A stretch of 64,000 nt of DNA from CBDIHP01 sp965279195. Lineage in GTDB: Bacteria > Planctomycetota > Planctomycetia > Isosphaerales > Isosphaeraceae. This document shows positions 8,841 through 16,711 of this stretch, piece after piece; position 1 is the stretch's first letter; every line of letters begins with the position of its first letter. Below the pieces are notes generated by a model, which saw nothing but the letters and a program-made list of their open reading frames with translations, did no database searches and was not told the origin of the DNA. The translations under genes and the position numbers were made by a program. The stretch covers positions 1-64,000 of the forward strand of contig CBDIHP010000043.1 in NCBI GenBank assembly GCA_965279195.1, written 5' to 3'.

Positions 8841-9226
8841 TCGACGACCCGTTCGACCAGGTGGGCCCGGTTCTCGGCCGGGGGGAAGGGCTCGGGCCAG
8901 AATTCGACGATCCGGGTGATGAGGCTGCGGGACGGGTCGATCTCGAAGAAGGAGAGGGCCCGGCCGTTCTGGGTGCCGTCGCTGACGCCCACGTCGGAGA
9001 CGGCTTCGGCCTCGCCGGCGACGATGCGGTGGACCTGGAATGTCCAGCGCCCTGTCGTGGGGTACTCGGCGTTCATCCGGGCGAAGGTCTCGGGGCCCCG
9101 GATCCGCTCGCCGGACTGCGGCCAGTCGAGGGTGAACTCGGGGGCGAGGACGGCCGCGACCGAGGGGAAGTCGTTCGAGGCCATCAGGTCCCAGAAGCGC
9201 CGGATGATCGGTTCGGTCGGGGGCAT
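8837..9226 (-). CDS. NTF2-like (SnoaL-fold) protein
   Basis: A 129-aa cytoplasmic protein of the NTF2-like superfamily: MPPTEPIIRRFWDLMASNDF at the start, then SVAAVLAPEFTLDWPQSGER, RGPETFARMN, VHRIVAGEAEAVSDV and LITRIVEFWPEPF. The cone-shaped fold serves many small-molecule enzymes and binding proteins; the substrate cannot be read here. Its stop codon is the TAG of a GTAGGGT repeat. The HEAT-repeat gene ends 13 bp upstream on the same strand, suggesting co-transcription. Confidence 0.8.
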   Translation of the reverse strand: MPPTEPIIRRFWDLMASNDFPSVAAVLAPEFTLDWPQSGERIRGPETFARMNAEYPTTGRWTFQVHRIVAGEAEAVSDVGVSDGTQNGRALSFFEIDPSRSLITRIVEFWPEPFPPAENRAHLVERVVE

Positions 9227-9238
9227 GCGGTCGTCCCG

Positions 9239-9859
9239 TCAGTTCGAAGGATCCTGGCGTAAACGTCTCTGGCTGGATCCCAGCGCCTTGCGGACCTCCG
9301 GGTCGTCCTCGACCGCGAGGGCCTCCGCGATCCGGGGGAGCAGCCAGGACGCATGTTCGGGGTGGTGGCCCAGCGCAATTGCAACCTCCCGGCGGACGTC
9401 CGGCTCCGGGTCGTCCAGGAACCGGGCGAGGCGAGGAAGCCCGGCCGACACACCGGCGTGGACGGCGGCCATCGTGGCCTGCTCCTCGGCGAGCCGGTCT
9501 TCGAGCGTCTGGCCCTGCTCGGTCAGGATCCGCTCCCACATGGCGCGTTGCTTCTCGTCCAAGATTCGCCCGGTGAGATAGACCGAGCCGTCGGCGATGG
9601 CGGCGATCAGGAAGGCGACCCGCGACGGGTCGGGCACGCCGGGGGCGTCGAGCAACTCATAGAGGAACGGCAAGGCGGCTGCGGACGCGGGGTAGATTGT
9701 CCCCTGGTGCCAGATGTTGCCGAAGAGATCGGTGAGCGCCTCGTCCATCTGCTCTAGCGACCCGGCCGCCAGGCCCCGGATCAGGCCCGGGAGGTCGGTC
9801 GCTGGCCCATAGGCGTGGGTCAGGGCGGACCAGTCGATCTCGTCGAGTCGTTCGAGCAT
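9239..9859 (-). CDS. HEAT-repeat protein
   Basis: A 206-aa soluble helical protein. HEAT-like units are visible at GLPRLARFLDDPEPDVRREV then AIALGHHPEHASWLLPRIAE, and less clearly at PASAAALPFLYELLDAPG. The N-terminal part (MLERLDEIDWSALTHAYGPA, DLPGLIRGLAAGSLEQMDEA, LFGNIWHQGTIYPAS) resembles proteins that sit beside toxin-immunity or SMI1-like genes, but no partner is present. It probably mediates protein contacts. It lies 13 bp upstream of the NTF2-like gene. Confidence 0.75.
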   Translation of the reverse strand: MLERLDEIDWSALTHAYGPATDLPGLIRGLAAGSLEQMDEALTDLFGNIWHQGTIYPASAAALPFLYELLDAPGVPDPSRVAFLIAAIADGSVYLTGRILDEKQRAMWERILTEQGQTLEDRLAEEQATMAAVHAGVSAGLPRLARFLDDPEPDVRREVAIALGHHPEHASWLLPRIAEALAVEDDPEVRKALGSSQRRLRQDPSN

Positions 9860-9959
9860 GCGGCGGTCCGTCGGTGGCGGTGGGCGGATGGAAACTCGAG
9901 CCTATCGCCGATGCCGGGCGCGGACAAGTTGGCGAACGCCCGGGACGGTCCGCGCCGAG

Positions 9960-9989
9960 AAAGGGCCGGTCCCTCTCGGGCCGGCCCCT
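9960..9989 (-). terminator. probable rho-independent terminator after the PEP-CTERM gene
   Basis: On the minus strand, downstream of the PEP-CTERM stop, the sequence forms GGGCCGG-CCCGAGAGGGA-CCGGCCC followed by TTTC. The stem is seven perfect G:C pairs with a short U-run, a good terminator for a GC-rich genome. Confidence 0.6.
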
Positions 9990-10021
9990 GATCTGATGGC
10001 GACGCATCCGATCTCAATGGA

Positions 10022-11194
10022 TCAGGCCGCGCGGCGGCGGGCCCGCCAGGCGCCCAGGCCGACGAGGGCGATGCCCGTCAGGGCGAGGCTCGACGGCTCG
10101 GGGACGACCACGCTGGAGGGGGTGATGATCGCGATGCCGCGGAAGGCCTGGTTGGTGCCGGCGGTGGCGATGGTCGTGAAGGTGCTGCTGGAGAAGCTGG
10201 CGTTGTAGCCGCCGCTGTCGGTCAGCGAGACGATGCTCGAACCCGCGCGGACGGCGTAGAGCGAGACGATGCCGTTGACGTCGACCGTGCCGGTCAGGCC
10301 CCGGAAGGCGTCGGCGGCGACGCCGAGGTTGCCCTTGAGCGTCCAGGTTCCGCTCGCCAGCGCGTACTTCTGGAGGCCGGAGGCGTCGTCATTGGCGAGG
10401 TAGAGGGTGTCGATGCCGGCGGTGCCGTCGAGGTCGGCGAAGAAGAAGCCGTAGGGGCTGCCGGTGGAGGTCGGCAGGCCGGGGAGGTTCGTGATCGTCT
10501 GGCCCGAGGTGGTCGGCAGGCCGGTCCCGACGCCGGCCATCCGGAACGCGCCCGACTGCGAGCTGGCGTAGAGCTGGCCGTCGGCGATGTTGGTGTAGCG
10601 GAGGTTCGTGACCGTGGTGCTGACCTGGGTGCCGGTCCCGACCGTGCCGACGGTGGTGCTCCAGAGCCCGCCGGTGGCGCCGCTGGCCCCCGAGGCCCAG
10701 ACGGTCGTGCCGTCGGTGACCGCGCTGCGGATGTTGTTGCCGCTGTAGGCGGTGGTGAACGCCGTGCTTGTGTTGATGTTGCCGTTGAGGTCGATGACGC
10801 CCACCACGCGGTTGACCGTCGCGGTCGAGGTCCCGGCGATGGCGGCCGTGCCGACGGCGGCATCATAGCCGGTGACCGTGATGTAGCCGTTGTAGGAGGT
10901 GATGCCCCCCTCGGACGTGGCGGTGCCGCTGGAGGTGAGCCGACGGTTCGAGCCCGACACGACCGTCGGCATCGCGATCGACTGCACCGGGCTGGATTGG
11001 CCCGCGGTCGTCCGGTACTCGTCGACGAACACGGAGGTCGCCCCGTTCGTCAGCGCGGCGCCGCCGTCCCCGACGCGGTAGACGACCAGGTTGCCCGGGG
11101 TCGGGACGAGGAACGCCGCCTCGGTGCGGCCCGCCGACAGGGCGATCGCGAGCCCGAAGGCGAGCCCGGCGGTCCCCATGAGAAATCGAAACAT
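10022..11194 (-). CDS. PEP-CTERM sorted surface protein
   Basis: A 390-aa exported protein. Residues 1-27 are a signal peptide (MFRFLMGTAGLAFGLAIALS). The body is low in charge and rich in Gly/Thr/Ser/Ala, with repeated beta-strand-like stretches (NLVVYRVGDG, RTTAGQSSP, TSFSSST-like runs) that suggest a beta-propeller. The C-terminus VVPEPSSLALTGIALVGLG followed by AWRARRRAA is a textbook PEP-CTERM signal: PEP motif, hydrophobic helix, Arg-rich tail, processed by an exosortase. No exosortase is in the window. A terminator-like hairpin follows at 9960-9989. Confidence 0.9.
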   Translation of the reverse strand: MFRFLMGTAGLAFGLAIALSAGRTEAAFLVPTPGNLVVYRVGDGGAALTNGATSVFVDEYRTTAGQSSPVQSIAMPTVVSGSNRRLTSSGTATSEGGITSYNGYITVTGYDAAVGTAAIAGTSTATVNRVVGVIDLNGNINTSTAFTTAYSGNNIRSAVTDGTTVWASGASGATGGLWSTTVGTVGTGTQVSTTVTNLRYTNIADGQLYASSQSGAFRMAGVGTGLPTTSGQTITNLPGLPTSTGSPYGFFFADLDGTAGIDTLYLANDDASGLQKYALASGTWTLKGNLGVAADAFRGLTGTVDVNGIVSLYAVRAGSSIVSLTDSGGYNASFSSSTFTTIATAGTNQAFRGIAIITPSSVVVPEPSSLALTGIALVGLGAWRARRRAA

Positions 11195-11280
11195 GAAGTA
11201 CTCTCAGAGTATTGTGCGTCGTCCGTCCTGGCTGCATGAATGGCTGGGAGCACTAGTCTTTACCGGAATGAACAGGTCAG

Positions 11281-11814
11281 TCAAGAAAGAGAACGCAAGT
11301 ACGCGATAAGTTTACGGAATCCACACAAAACGCGAGGATCAATGGAGGTCCGGACGATCGGCGGGTTCCGGTCGAGACGCGCGTCGACCTCGGCGAGCAC
11401 CCGACGATGCCAGTCGAGGTCATCCGGGCGGACGATGAGGACGTCGAACCCGTGTCGTTCGGCCTCCAGCGCCACACCCGCCGAGTCGTCGACGTGCAGG
11501 TCGATCCCAAATACGCTCGGGTTCTTCGACGGGCCGGCGCGTCCGACTTCGCGGGCATGCCGATCCTGGTTGACCACGCCCCGGATCGTCAGCCCGAGGC
11601 ACCCGAACCAGCCCCAGATGTATCTCCGAGACCGGAAGGAGGTCGTATAAATCCAGGTCTCGCAGCCTTTCCGGGCGAGGGCGTCCATCAGGTCGCATGT
11701 CCCCGCGCGTAGCTCTTCGGGATACCACCACCGCAGGAACCACGGCGGCCGTCGCAATTCCTTCGGCGCCTGCGGGCAAACCAGCGTGTCGTCCAGGTCG
11801 AAAGAGATCCGCAT
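11281..11814 (-). CDS. HAD-superfamily hydrolase
   Basis: A 177-aa cytoplasmic hydrolase, probably a phosphatase. Motif I is SFDLDDTLV at residues 4-12 with the nucleophilic Asp and the general acid/base Asp two residues on. Motif II is likely IYTTSFRS, and motif III/IV the region ending FGIDLHVDDSAG. It has a small cap insertion rich in Trp (FLRWWYPEEL, YIWGWFG). The substrate is unknown. It ends 86 bp from the PEP-CTERM start and begins 26 bp from the end of the FHA gene upstream, so it may be the last gene of the FHA transcript. Confidence 0.83.
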   Translation of the reverse strand: MRISFDLDDTLVCPQAPKELRRPPWFLRWWYPEELRAGTCDLMDALARKGCETWIYTTSFRSRRYIWGWFGCLGLTIRGVVNQDRHAREVGRAGPSKNPSVFGIDLHVDDSAGVALEAERHGFDVLIVRPDDLDWHRRVLAEVDARLDRNPPIVRTSIDPRVLCGFRKLIAYLRSLS

Positions 11815-11840
11815 GGGCGTGGGGACGGCCGGGCGGCGGT

Positions 11841-12299
11841 TCAGAACACGTCGTCGTCGAGCGGAATGAGGTCGTCGTCGGAGATTGGCAGGGCGGGGAG
11901 GTCGATCGGCGGGGCGACGGGCGACTGCGGCGCCGGGGCCGGCGCGGGTGTCGGTGGAGGCGGCGGAGGCGGGGCGGCGGCGGGGAGCGGCAGGGGGACG
12001 GGTGCCGGCGGGGCGGCGAGGACTTCGAGCCGGTAGATCAGGTGGCCGATCGCGATCTCGTCGCCGGGCTGGAGCCTGGTCTCGTCGACGAGTTCGCCGT
12101 TCACGCGGACGCCGTTCCGCGAGCCGAGGTCTTTCAAGATGACCCGGTCATACGCCAGGGCGATGCAGCAATGGCGCCGGGAGATCTTGGGGGAGTCGAG
12201 CCGGACGTCGCACTCGGGGTGGCGGCCGACCAGGAGCACCGGGCGCTGGAGGTTGATCGGGGCGATGTTGCCGGGGGACAAGGGGACCAGTCGAGACAT
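11841..12299 (-). CDS. FHA domain protein with Pro-rich tail
   Basis: A 152-aa cytoplasmic phosphothreonine-binding protein. The FHA domain covers about residues 15-95: LLVGRHPECDVRLDSPKISR, RRHCC, LKDLGSRNGVRVNG, with the Arg and Ser that contact phosphothreonine. It is followed by a Pro/Ala linker (about 40 residues) and an acidic end (SDDDLIPLDDDVF). Such proteins read out Ser/Thr kinase signalling; two such kinases lie at the right end of this window, though there is no direct link. It is 63 bp downstream of a second FHA gene with the same core, probably a duplication in one operon. Confidence 0.88.
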   Translation of the reverse strand: MSRLVPLSPGNIAPINLQRPVLLVGRHPECDVRLDSPKISRRHCCIALAYDRVILKDLGSRNGVRVNGELVDETRLQPGDEIAIGHLIYRLEVLAAPPAPVPLPLPAAAPPPPPPPTPAPAPAPQSPVAPPIDLPALPISDDDLIPLDDDVF

Positions 12300-12362
12300 G
12301 GACGGCGGGCGCTCCGAGTCGGTCGTGCGGCGATCCTGGCCGGGTGGCGGCGGGGGGATCGA

Positions 12363-12944
12363 TCAATGCTCGGAGAGCTGGCTCTCGACGCCCTTGGCCT
12401 CGCCGGGCATCTGGACGATGACCTGGATCCGGCACTTGTCGGCGACGCCGGCCGGCAGGAGGTCGCGCACGGCGGCGGCGAGCGGGTTGTCCGAGCCGGG
12501 GGAGGCCATCGGGATCGAACCCAGGGGCAGCGAGGCCGAGCCGGGGGAGGAGGCGGCGAGCGGATTGGCCAGGGGGTCGGGCTCGCGGCCCGTCGCGGCG
12601 CGGGAGTTCGCGACCCGCGAGGCGGTCTGGCTCGGGTCGGCCATGGTCACGTCGGACCCGACGATGCCGTTCTCGAGCCGGTATCGGATGTGGGCGATGG
12701 AGAGTTCGTCCCCGGGACGGAGGCGACCCATCTCGACCCGCTGGCCGTTGATCCGGATCCCGTTGGTGCTGCCCAGGTCGCGCACCACGACCTCCTCCTT
12801 GTCCTGGGTCATGCAGCAGTGGTGCCGCGAGACCCGCAAGGAGTCGAGACGGGCATCGCATTGGGGATGCCGGCCGACGACCACCATGGTGCGATCCAGG
12901 GGGATGTCGGAGCCTTCATCCAGAGCCACCAAGCGTGCTGCCAT
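12363..12944 (-). CDS. FHA domain protein
   Basis: A 193-aa cytoplasmic protein. An N-terminal FHA domain (about residues 18-95) reads VVVGRHPQCDARLDSLRVSR, HHCC, VRDLGSTNGIRINGQ. The C-terminal half alternates Ala/Ser/Pro stretches (DPLANPLAASSPGS) and ends with a small folded-looking segment, VADKCRIQVIVQMPGEAKG. The open frame runs to 13574, but residues before MAARLVALDE are Arg/Pro-rich and overlap the promoter of the divergent methyltransferase gene, so I start at 12944. It is probably co-transcribed with the second FHA gene. Confidence 0.87.
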   Translation of the reverse strand: MAARLVALDEGSDIPLDRTMVVVGRHPQCDARLDSLRVSRHHCCMTQDKEEVVVRDLGSTNGIRINGQRVEMGRLRPGDELSIAHIRYRLENGIVGSDVTMADPSQTASRVANSRAATGREPDPLANPLAASSPGSASLPLGSIPMASPGSDNPLAAAVRDLLPAGVADKCRIQVIVQMPGEAKGVESQLSEH

Positions 12945-13365
12945 TGGGCATTTCCTGAACCGGAGCCGCGGACGAGGAACCGCCTGGGGGGAGTTTCGTC
13001 GCAGGGACCTGCACACTCCATTATAGGGCCCGCATCTCGCAAACAGCCAAGGGCAATCTCGAAATTTTCGAGACGATGCGGCCCGTGCGACCCCATTCGC
13101 GCCAACCCCCGCTCGCCCGCGACGGCCTGGGGGGCACCCCGACGTGCGCCGCTCGCGACGAGCGAGTCTTTTCTTAACGCAAAGCGAGACCGATTCCGAC
13201 AGAAAAACCCGAAATCCAGACATGTTTCTGGAAATTCCTCCGACGCGTCGATCGATCCCCGCCCCTGAGGCCGGACCCGCTCGTTTCCCCGTCCGCGGCG
13301 GGCGAGTAGACTCGGGATCGGGCCCGCCCGAACCCCGGCCCCGGCCTCCCCGATGCGACGATCCC

Positions 13366-14880
13366 TTGAACCCAGATGCGAACATCCCCGGACGCGAGGC
13401 CCGCAGGCAGGCCGAGCAGGCCCGACTCGACCGGGCCAGGCCCGCCGCCGAGCGGAACCGCCTCGGCCAGTTCGCCACGCCTCCGGGGCTGGCCCGGCAG
13501 ATCGTCGCGCACGTGAGGGCCCTTCGGGGCCCCTGGGATGACCCGATCCGGTTCCTCGACCCCACGGTGGGCACGGGGGCGTTCTACTCGGCGTTGTCCC
13601 ATGTGACTGCCGGGAAAGCGATTGAGTCGGCCATCGGCGTCGAGGTCGATCCCGCGGTTGCGTCCGTGGCGCGATCCCTCTGGGGCGAGGCCGGGTTGAC
13701 GGTGCTCGAAGGGAGCTTCTTCGACCTCACCCCCACCGGGCCCAAGGCCAACCTCGTCCTGGCGAACCCGCCGTACGTCCGGCACCATCACATCTCGCGC
13801 GACGAGAAGGTCCGCCTGGGACGCCGGGTGGCCGGGGAACTCGGGCTGGCGGTCAGCGGCCTGGCGGGTTTGTACTGCTACGTATTGCTCTGCGCGGATG
13901 CCTGGATGGCCGACGGGGGGCTGGCCGCCTGGCTCATCCCCTCGGAGTTCCTGGACGTCAACTATGGCGAGGTCCTGCGCCGGTATCTCTCGGAGCGGGT
14001 CACCCTGCTGCAAATCCACCGGGCCGACCCGGCCGACCTCCAGTTCGGCGACGCCCTGGTGACCTCCGCCGTGGTGATCTTCGCCAGGGTGCCGCCCCCG
14101 GAAGGTCATCGCGTGCGGCTGTCCCTGGGCGGCGAACTCGCGCGGCCAGACCGGACCGAAGACGTGCCGCTGGAGGCGCTCCGGGCGGCGCCCCGGTGGT
14201 CGGGGTTCTTCTCGGGGCGGGTTGCGGCGACCCAGGGGCCCACGCTCGGCGACCTCTTCGACATCCGCCGGGGGGTCGCCACGGGCTGCAACCGCTTCTT
14301 CATCCGACCCCGGGAGGAGTTCCTCGAACGGGGGATCCCCGACGCGTTCCTGAAGCCGATTTTGCCCGGTGCGCGGGTCCTGGGGAGCGAGGTGATCGGA
14401 TCCGACCCGGACGGCTACCCCAGGTTGCCGCGACCGCTGGCCCTCATCGACTGCGACCTGCCCGGATCGACCCTGGAGCGCGAGCACCCCCGGTTCTGGG
14501 CCTACCTCCAGGTGGGCCGGGAGCAGGGGGTCGCCGATGGCTACCTCGCCAGTCGGCGAAGGCCCTGGTACTCGCAGGAGCGCCGCGAGCCCGCCCCGTT
14601 CCTCTGCAACTACATGGGCCGCCCCGGGAAGGATTCGCGTCCGTTCACGTTCTACTGGAATCAGTCCCGGGCCATCGCGCCCAACGTCTATCTGATGCTC
14701 TACCCGAAGGGCCCCCTGCGCGAGCGACTTGCTGATCCCGAGGTGCCGGGACGCATCTTCCAACGCCTCCAGGCCCTCCGCCCGGACGACCTCACCGGAC
14801 AGGGCCGCGTCTACGGCGGCGGGCTGCACAAGGTCGAGCCGAACGAGCTGAAACGTATTCGCGTTGATGAATTCGTGTAG
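13366..14880 (+). CDS. TaqI-like N6-adenine DNA methyltransferase
   Basis: A protein of about 504 aa with the layout of M.TaqI-type gamma-class adenine methyltransferases. Motif X is NRLGQFATPPGLARQI, motif I FLDPTVGTGAFY, and the catalytic motif IV LVLANPPYVRHHH. The C-terminal half (LGDLFDIRRGVATGCNRFF, ILPGARVLG, WYSQERREPAPFLCNYMGR) resembles a TaqI-type DNA-recognition domain. No restriction gene is adjacent. The start is uncertain: the TTG at 13366 removes a Pro/Arg-rich unconserved stretch; ATG at 13222 and an alternative start at 13144 are also in frame. The TAG stop is the first part of a GTAGGGT repeat. Confidence 0.85.
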   Translation: MNPDANIPGREARRQAEQARLDRARPAAERNRLGQFATPPGLARQIVAHVRALRGPWDDPIRFLDPTVGTGAFYSALSHVTAGKAIESAIGVEVDPAVASVARSLWGEAGLTVLEGSFFDLTPTGPKANLVLANPPYVRHHHISRDEKVRLGRRVAGELGLAVSGLAGLYCYVLLCADAWMADGGLAAWLIPSEFLDVNYGEVLRRYLSERVTLLQIHRADPADLQFGDALVTSAVVIFARVPPPEGHRVRLSLGGELARPDRTEDVPLEALRAAPRWSGFFSGRVAATQGPTLGDLFDIRRGVATGCNRFFIRPREEFLERGIPDAFLKPILPGARVLGSEVIGSDPDGYPRLPRPLALIDCDLPGSTLEREHPRFWAYLQVGREQGVADGYLASRRRPWYSQERREPAPFLCNYMGRPGKDSRPFTFYWNQSRAIAPNVYLMLYPKGPLRERLADPEVPGRIFQRLQALRPDDLTGQGRVYGGGLHKVEPNELKRIRVDEFV

Positions 14881-14985
14881 GGTGTGGTGGCCGCGTCCTC
14901 GCGGCCTCCGCACCAGGCATGCTCGTCGGGATCGTCGGCCGATGTCGGTGCGGAGCCACGCATCGTGCGTGGCACCACACCTTAC
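14877..14985. repeat. GTAGGGT-type REP-like element, complete
   Basis: Starts GTAGGGTGTGGTGGCCGCG with the hairpin GGCCGCG-TCCT-CGCGGCC, and ends with the hairpin CCACGCA-TCG-TGCGTGG followed by CACCACACCTTAC, the imperfect inverted copy of the left end. The TAG at 14878-14880 is the stop codon of the methyltransferase gene. Confidence 0.8.
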
Positions 14986-15010
14986 CGGACGTTCCCGCGG
15001 GTGGTTTCGA

Positions 15011-15050
15011 GTCGGGTGTGGTGGCCGCGTCCTCGCGGCATCCGCACCAG
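15011..15050. repeat. GTAGGGT-type REP-like element, half copy
   Basis: GGGTGTGGTGGCCGCGTCCT followed by CGCGGCATCCGCACC repeats the left half of the preceding element 130 bp away, without the GTA head. The two copies form a direct-repeat cluster between the DNA methyltransferase and the next gene. Confidence 0.75.
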
Positions 15051-15109
15051 AAAAGTGAGCAAGAATGCCCTGAGGTTTCCCCGCAGGGCGCTACGATCGG
15101 GCACGGATG

Positions 15110-16594
15110 TCACGCCTCCGGATGGTAATCCGGGCACGTGGCGCAGTGGGCGATGGTGTTGAGCTGGAGGCGTTCGAGCGCGGCGGCGAGGGCGGGGGCC
15201 TTGTCGTCGCCGGGGGGGACCTCGGAGATGGTGCAGTGGCCGTGGAGGTCGCAGGCGCGGACCCACTTGCGCGGGCAGGCGCAGTCGAGGCGGTCCTTGA
15301 TCGGTCCGAGGTGGGTGCAGTCGACCGTCTGGCGCGGGTCGCGGGGTTCGAGCAGGATGAACCCGTGATTGGCCAGCTCCATCCAGCGGTCGCGCGGGGC
15401 GACCTGGTCGTTGGCCGGCAAGGTCACCCGGGCCTGGATCTCGCCGATCGTGGAGGTGCCGTCGATCGCCTGGAACAGCGCGTGCGAGGCGGCGTCGAGC
15501 TCGCCCAGGCCCCCGGTGGAGGTGCGGTAGGTGATCCGGCCTCGCGGCTCGGCGGGGTCGGGCGAGATCGCGGCCGGGGCGGCCAGGCCGCTGCGGTGCG
15601 GGATCAGGTCGGCGAGGGCGGCGTCGCCCTTCGAGGCCAGCTCGTCGGGCCAGCCCGGGTAGCGCGGCTCGAACGTGGCGAGGCAGCCGTAGATCGAATA
15701 CTCGTGCGGGTGCGTCGACGGTTCGAGCACGTCGATCAGCTTGCTGCGGCGGGCGTCTTCGAGCTGGGCGGCCAGCTTCTGGAGCCGCTCGGGGATGTCC
15801 TGGCCGAACACCCGCTGCGGCTGCCAGGGCGCGCGGGCCGAGGCGTAGAGCCATCGCAGGCCGGCGGCCTCGAACGCCTTCACCGTGTCGTCGAGTTCGA
15901 AGTCGGCGGCCGGCTCGTTCAGATAGGCGGAGACGAACGCGTCGATCTTCGGCAGGTGCTTGCCGAACCGCACCGCCGCGTCGCGCCGCAAGGGGTGCTC
16001 GGGGCGGAGGGCGTAGAGCAGCTCCAGTCCGATCGCCGCGCGTTCGGCGAGGTTCGACCCGACGGGCGCGAGGGCCTCGATCGCCTGCCGCATCGCGCGG
16101 GTCCAGACGCGGGCGTGCCGCGAGGGGAAGGTGGCGAACAGCAGGCCCTTCGGGTTCAACGCCTTCGCCAGGTTCGCCAGGATCGCCGACGCCTGGCCGT
16201 GCCCGGTGACCCGTCGGCAGACGATGTAGTCGAACGTGCCGAGTTCGGCCGGGAGGGGCTGGGTCAGGTCATGGGCGACGAAGCTCACGTCCTCGCGGCC
16301 CGCCGCGCGGGCGCGGGCCCGGCCGAGTTCGAGCGAGACGTTCGAGAGGTCGACGCCGACGACCGTCGAGCCGGGGTTGATCGTCGCCAGGGTGATCGTC
16401 GAGGCCCCGGTGCCGCAGCCGGCGTCGAGGATCCGGAGGTCCTCCAGCGGGTGCCAGGCGTAGCGATGCCGCTGCCAGGCCCAGCCCAGGTGGAGGTTGT
16501 CGTCGATCCAGGTGAATTGCTCGGGGACGATCGGGGCCAGCTCGGGCGAGGGGTCGGGGAAGGTGTCGTAATGCCTCTGGATCGCGTCGCTCAT
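15110..16594 (-). CDS. SAM-dependent methyltransferase with PqqD-like segment and Cys-rich tail
   Basis: A 494-aa cytoplasmic protein. Residues about 45-190 form a class I methyltransferase: ILDAGCGTGASTITLA (motif I), VVGVDLSNVSLELGRARA (motif II), VAHDLTQPLP. A helical region follows that resembles methyltransferase regulatory domains (GLELLYALRPEHP, LPKIDAFVSAYLNEP). Further on, GELDAASHALFQAIDGTSTI and GEIQARV look like a PqqD-type peptide-binding winged helix. The last 70 residues hold seven Cys (DCTHLG, DCACPRKWVRACDLHGHC, CATCPDYHPEA), a likely metal site. The target is unknown. The start at 16594 has a GGAG Shine-Dalgarno; the open frame extends to 16687. Confidence 0.78.
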   Translation of the reverse strand: MSDAIQRHYDTFPDPSPELAPIVPEQFTWIDDNLHLGWAWQRHRYAWHPLEDLRILDAGCGTGASTITLATINPGSTVVGVDLSNVSLELGRARARAAGREDVSFVAHDLTQPLPAELGTFDYIVCRRVTGHGQASAILANLAKALNPKGLLFATFPSRHARVWTRAMRQAIEALAPVGSNLAERAAIGLELLYALRPEHPLRRDAAVRFGKHLPKIDAFVSAYLNEPAADFELDDTVKAFEAAGLRWLYASARAPWQPQRVFGQDIPERLQKLAAQLEDARRSKLIDVLEPSTHPHEYSIYGCLATFEPRYPGWPDELASKGDAALADLIPHRSGLAAPAAISPDPAEPRGRITYRTSTGGLGELDAASHALFQAIDGTSTIGEIQARVTLPANDQVAPRDRWMELANHGFILLEPRDPRQTVDCTHLGPIKDRLDCACPRKWVRACDLHGHCTISEVPPGDDKAPALAAALERLQLNTIAHCATCPDYHPEA

Positions 16595-16711
16595 CGGGCT
16601 GGCTCCGGGGGAGAGAGGATCGATGGTCGCTGGGGGATGAGTGATGGGCGGGGGATCCATGTCTCGATGCGATCCCCGGTCACCCATGACGAATCACCCA
16701 TCGCCCATCCT

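Noticed and set aside
14877..15050. Repeat pair read as a short CRISPR or tandem repeat
   Set aside because: The two copies are 130 bp apart, self-complementary and share inverted ends with elements elsewhere, which fits REP elements and not CRISPR.
13144..16594. Restriction-modification or BREX/DISARM-type defence island
   Set aside because: Only one DNA methyltransferase is present; no nuclease, helicase, PglZ, or phospholipase-D gene is adjacent. The neighbouring SAM enzyme does not look like a DNA methyltransferase.
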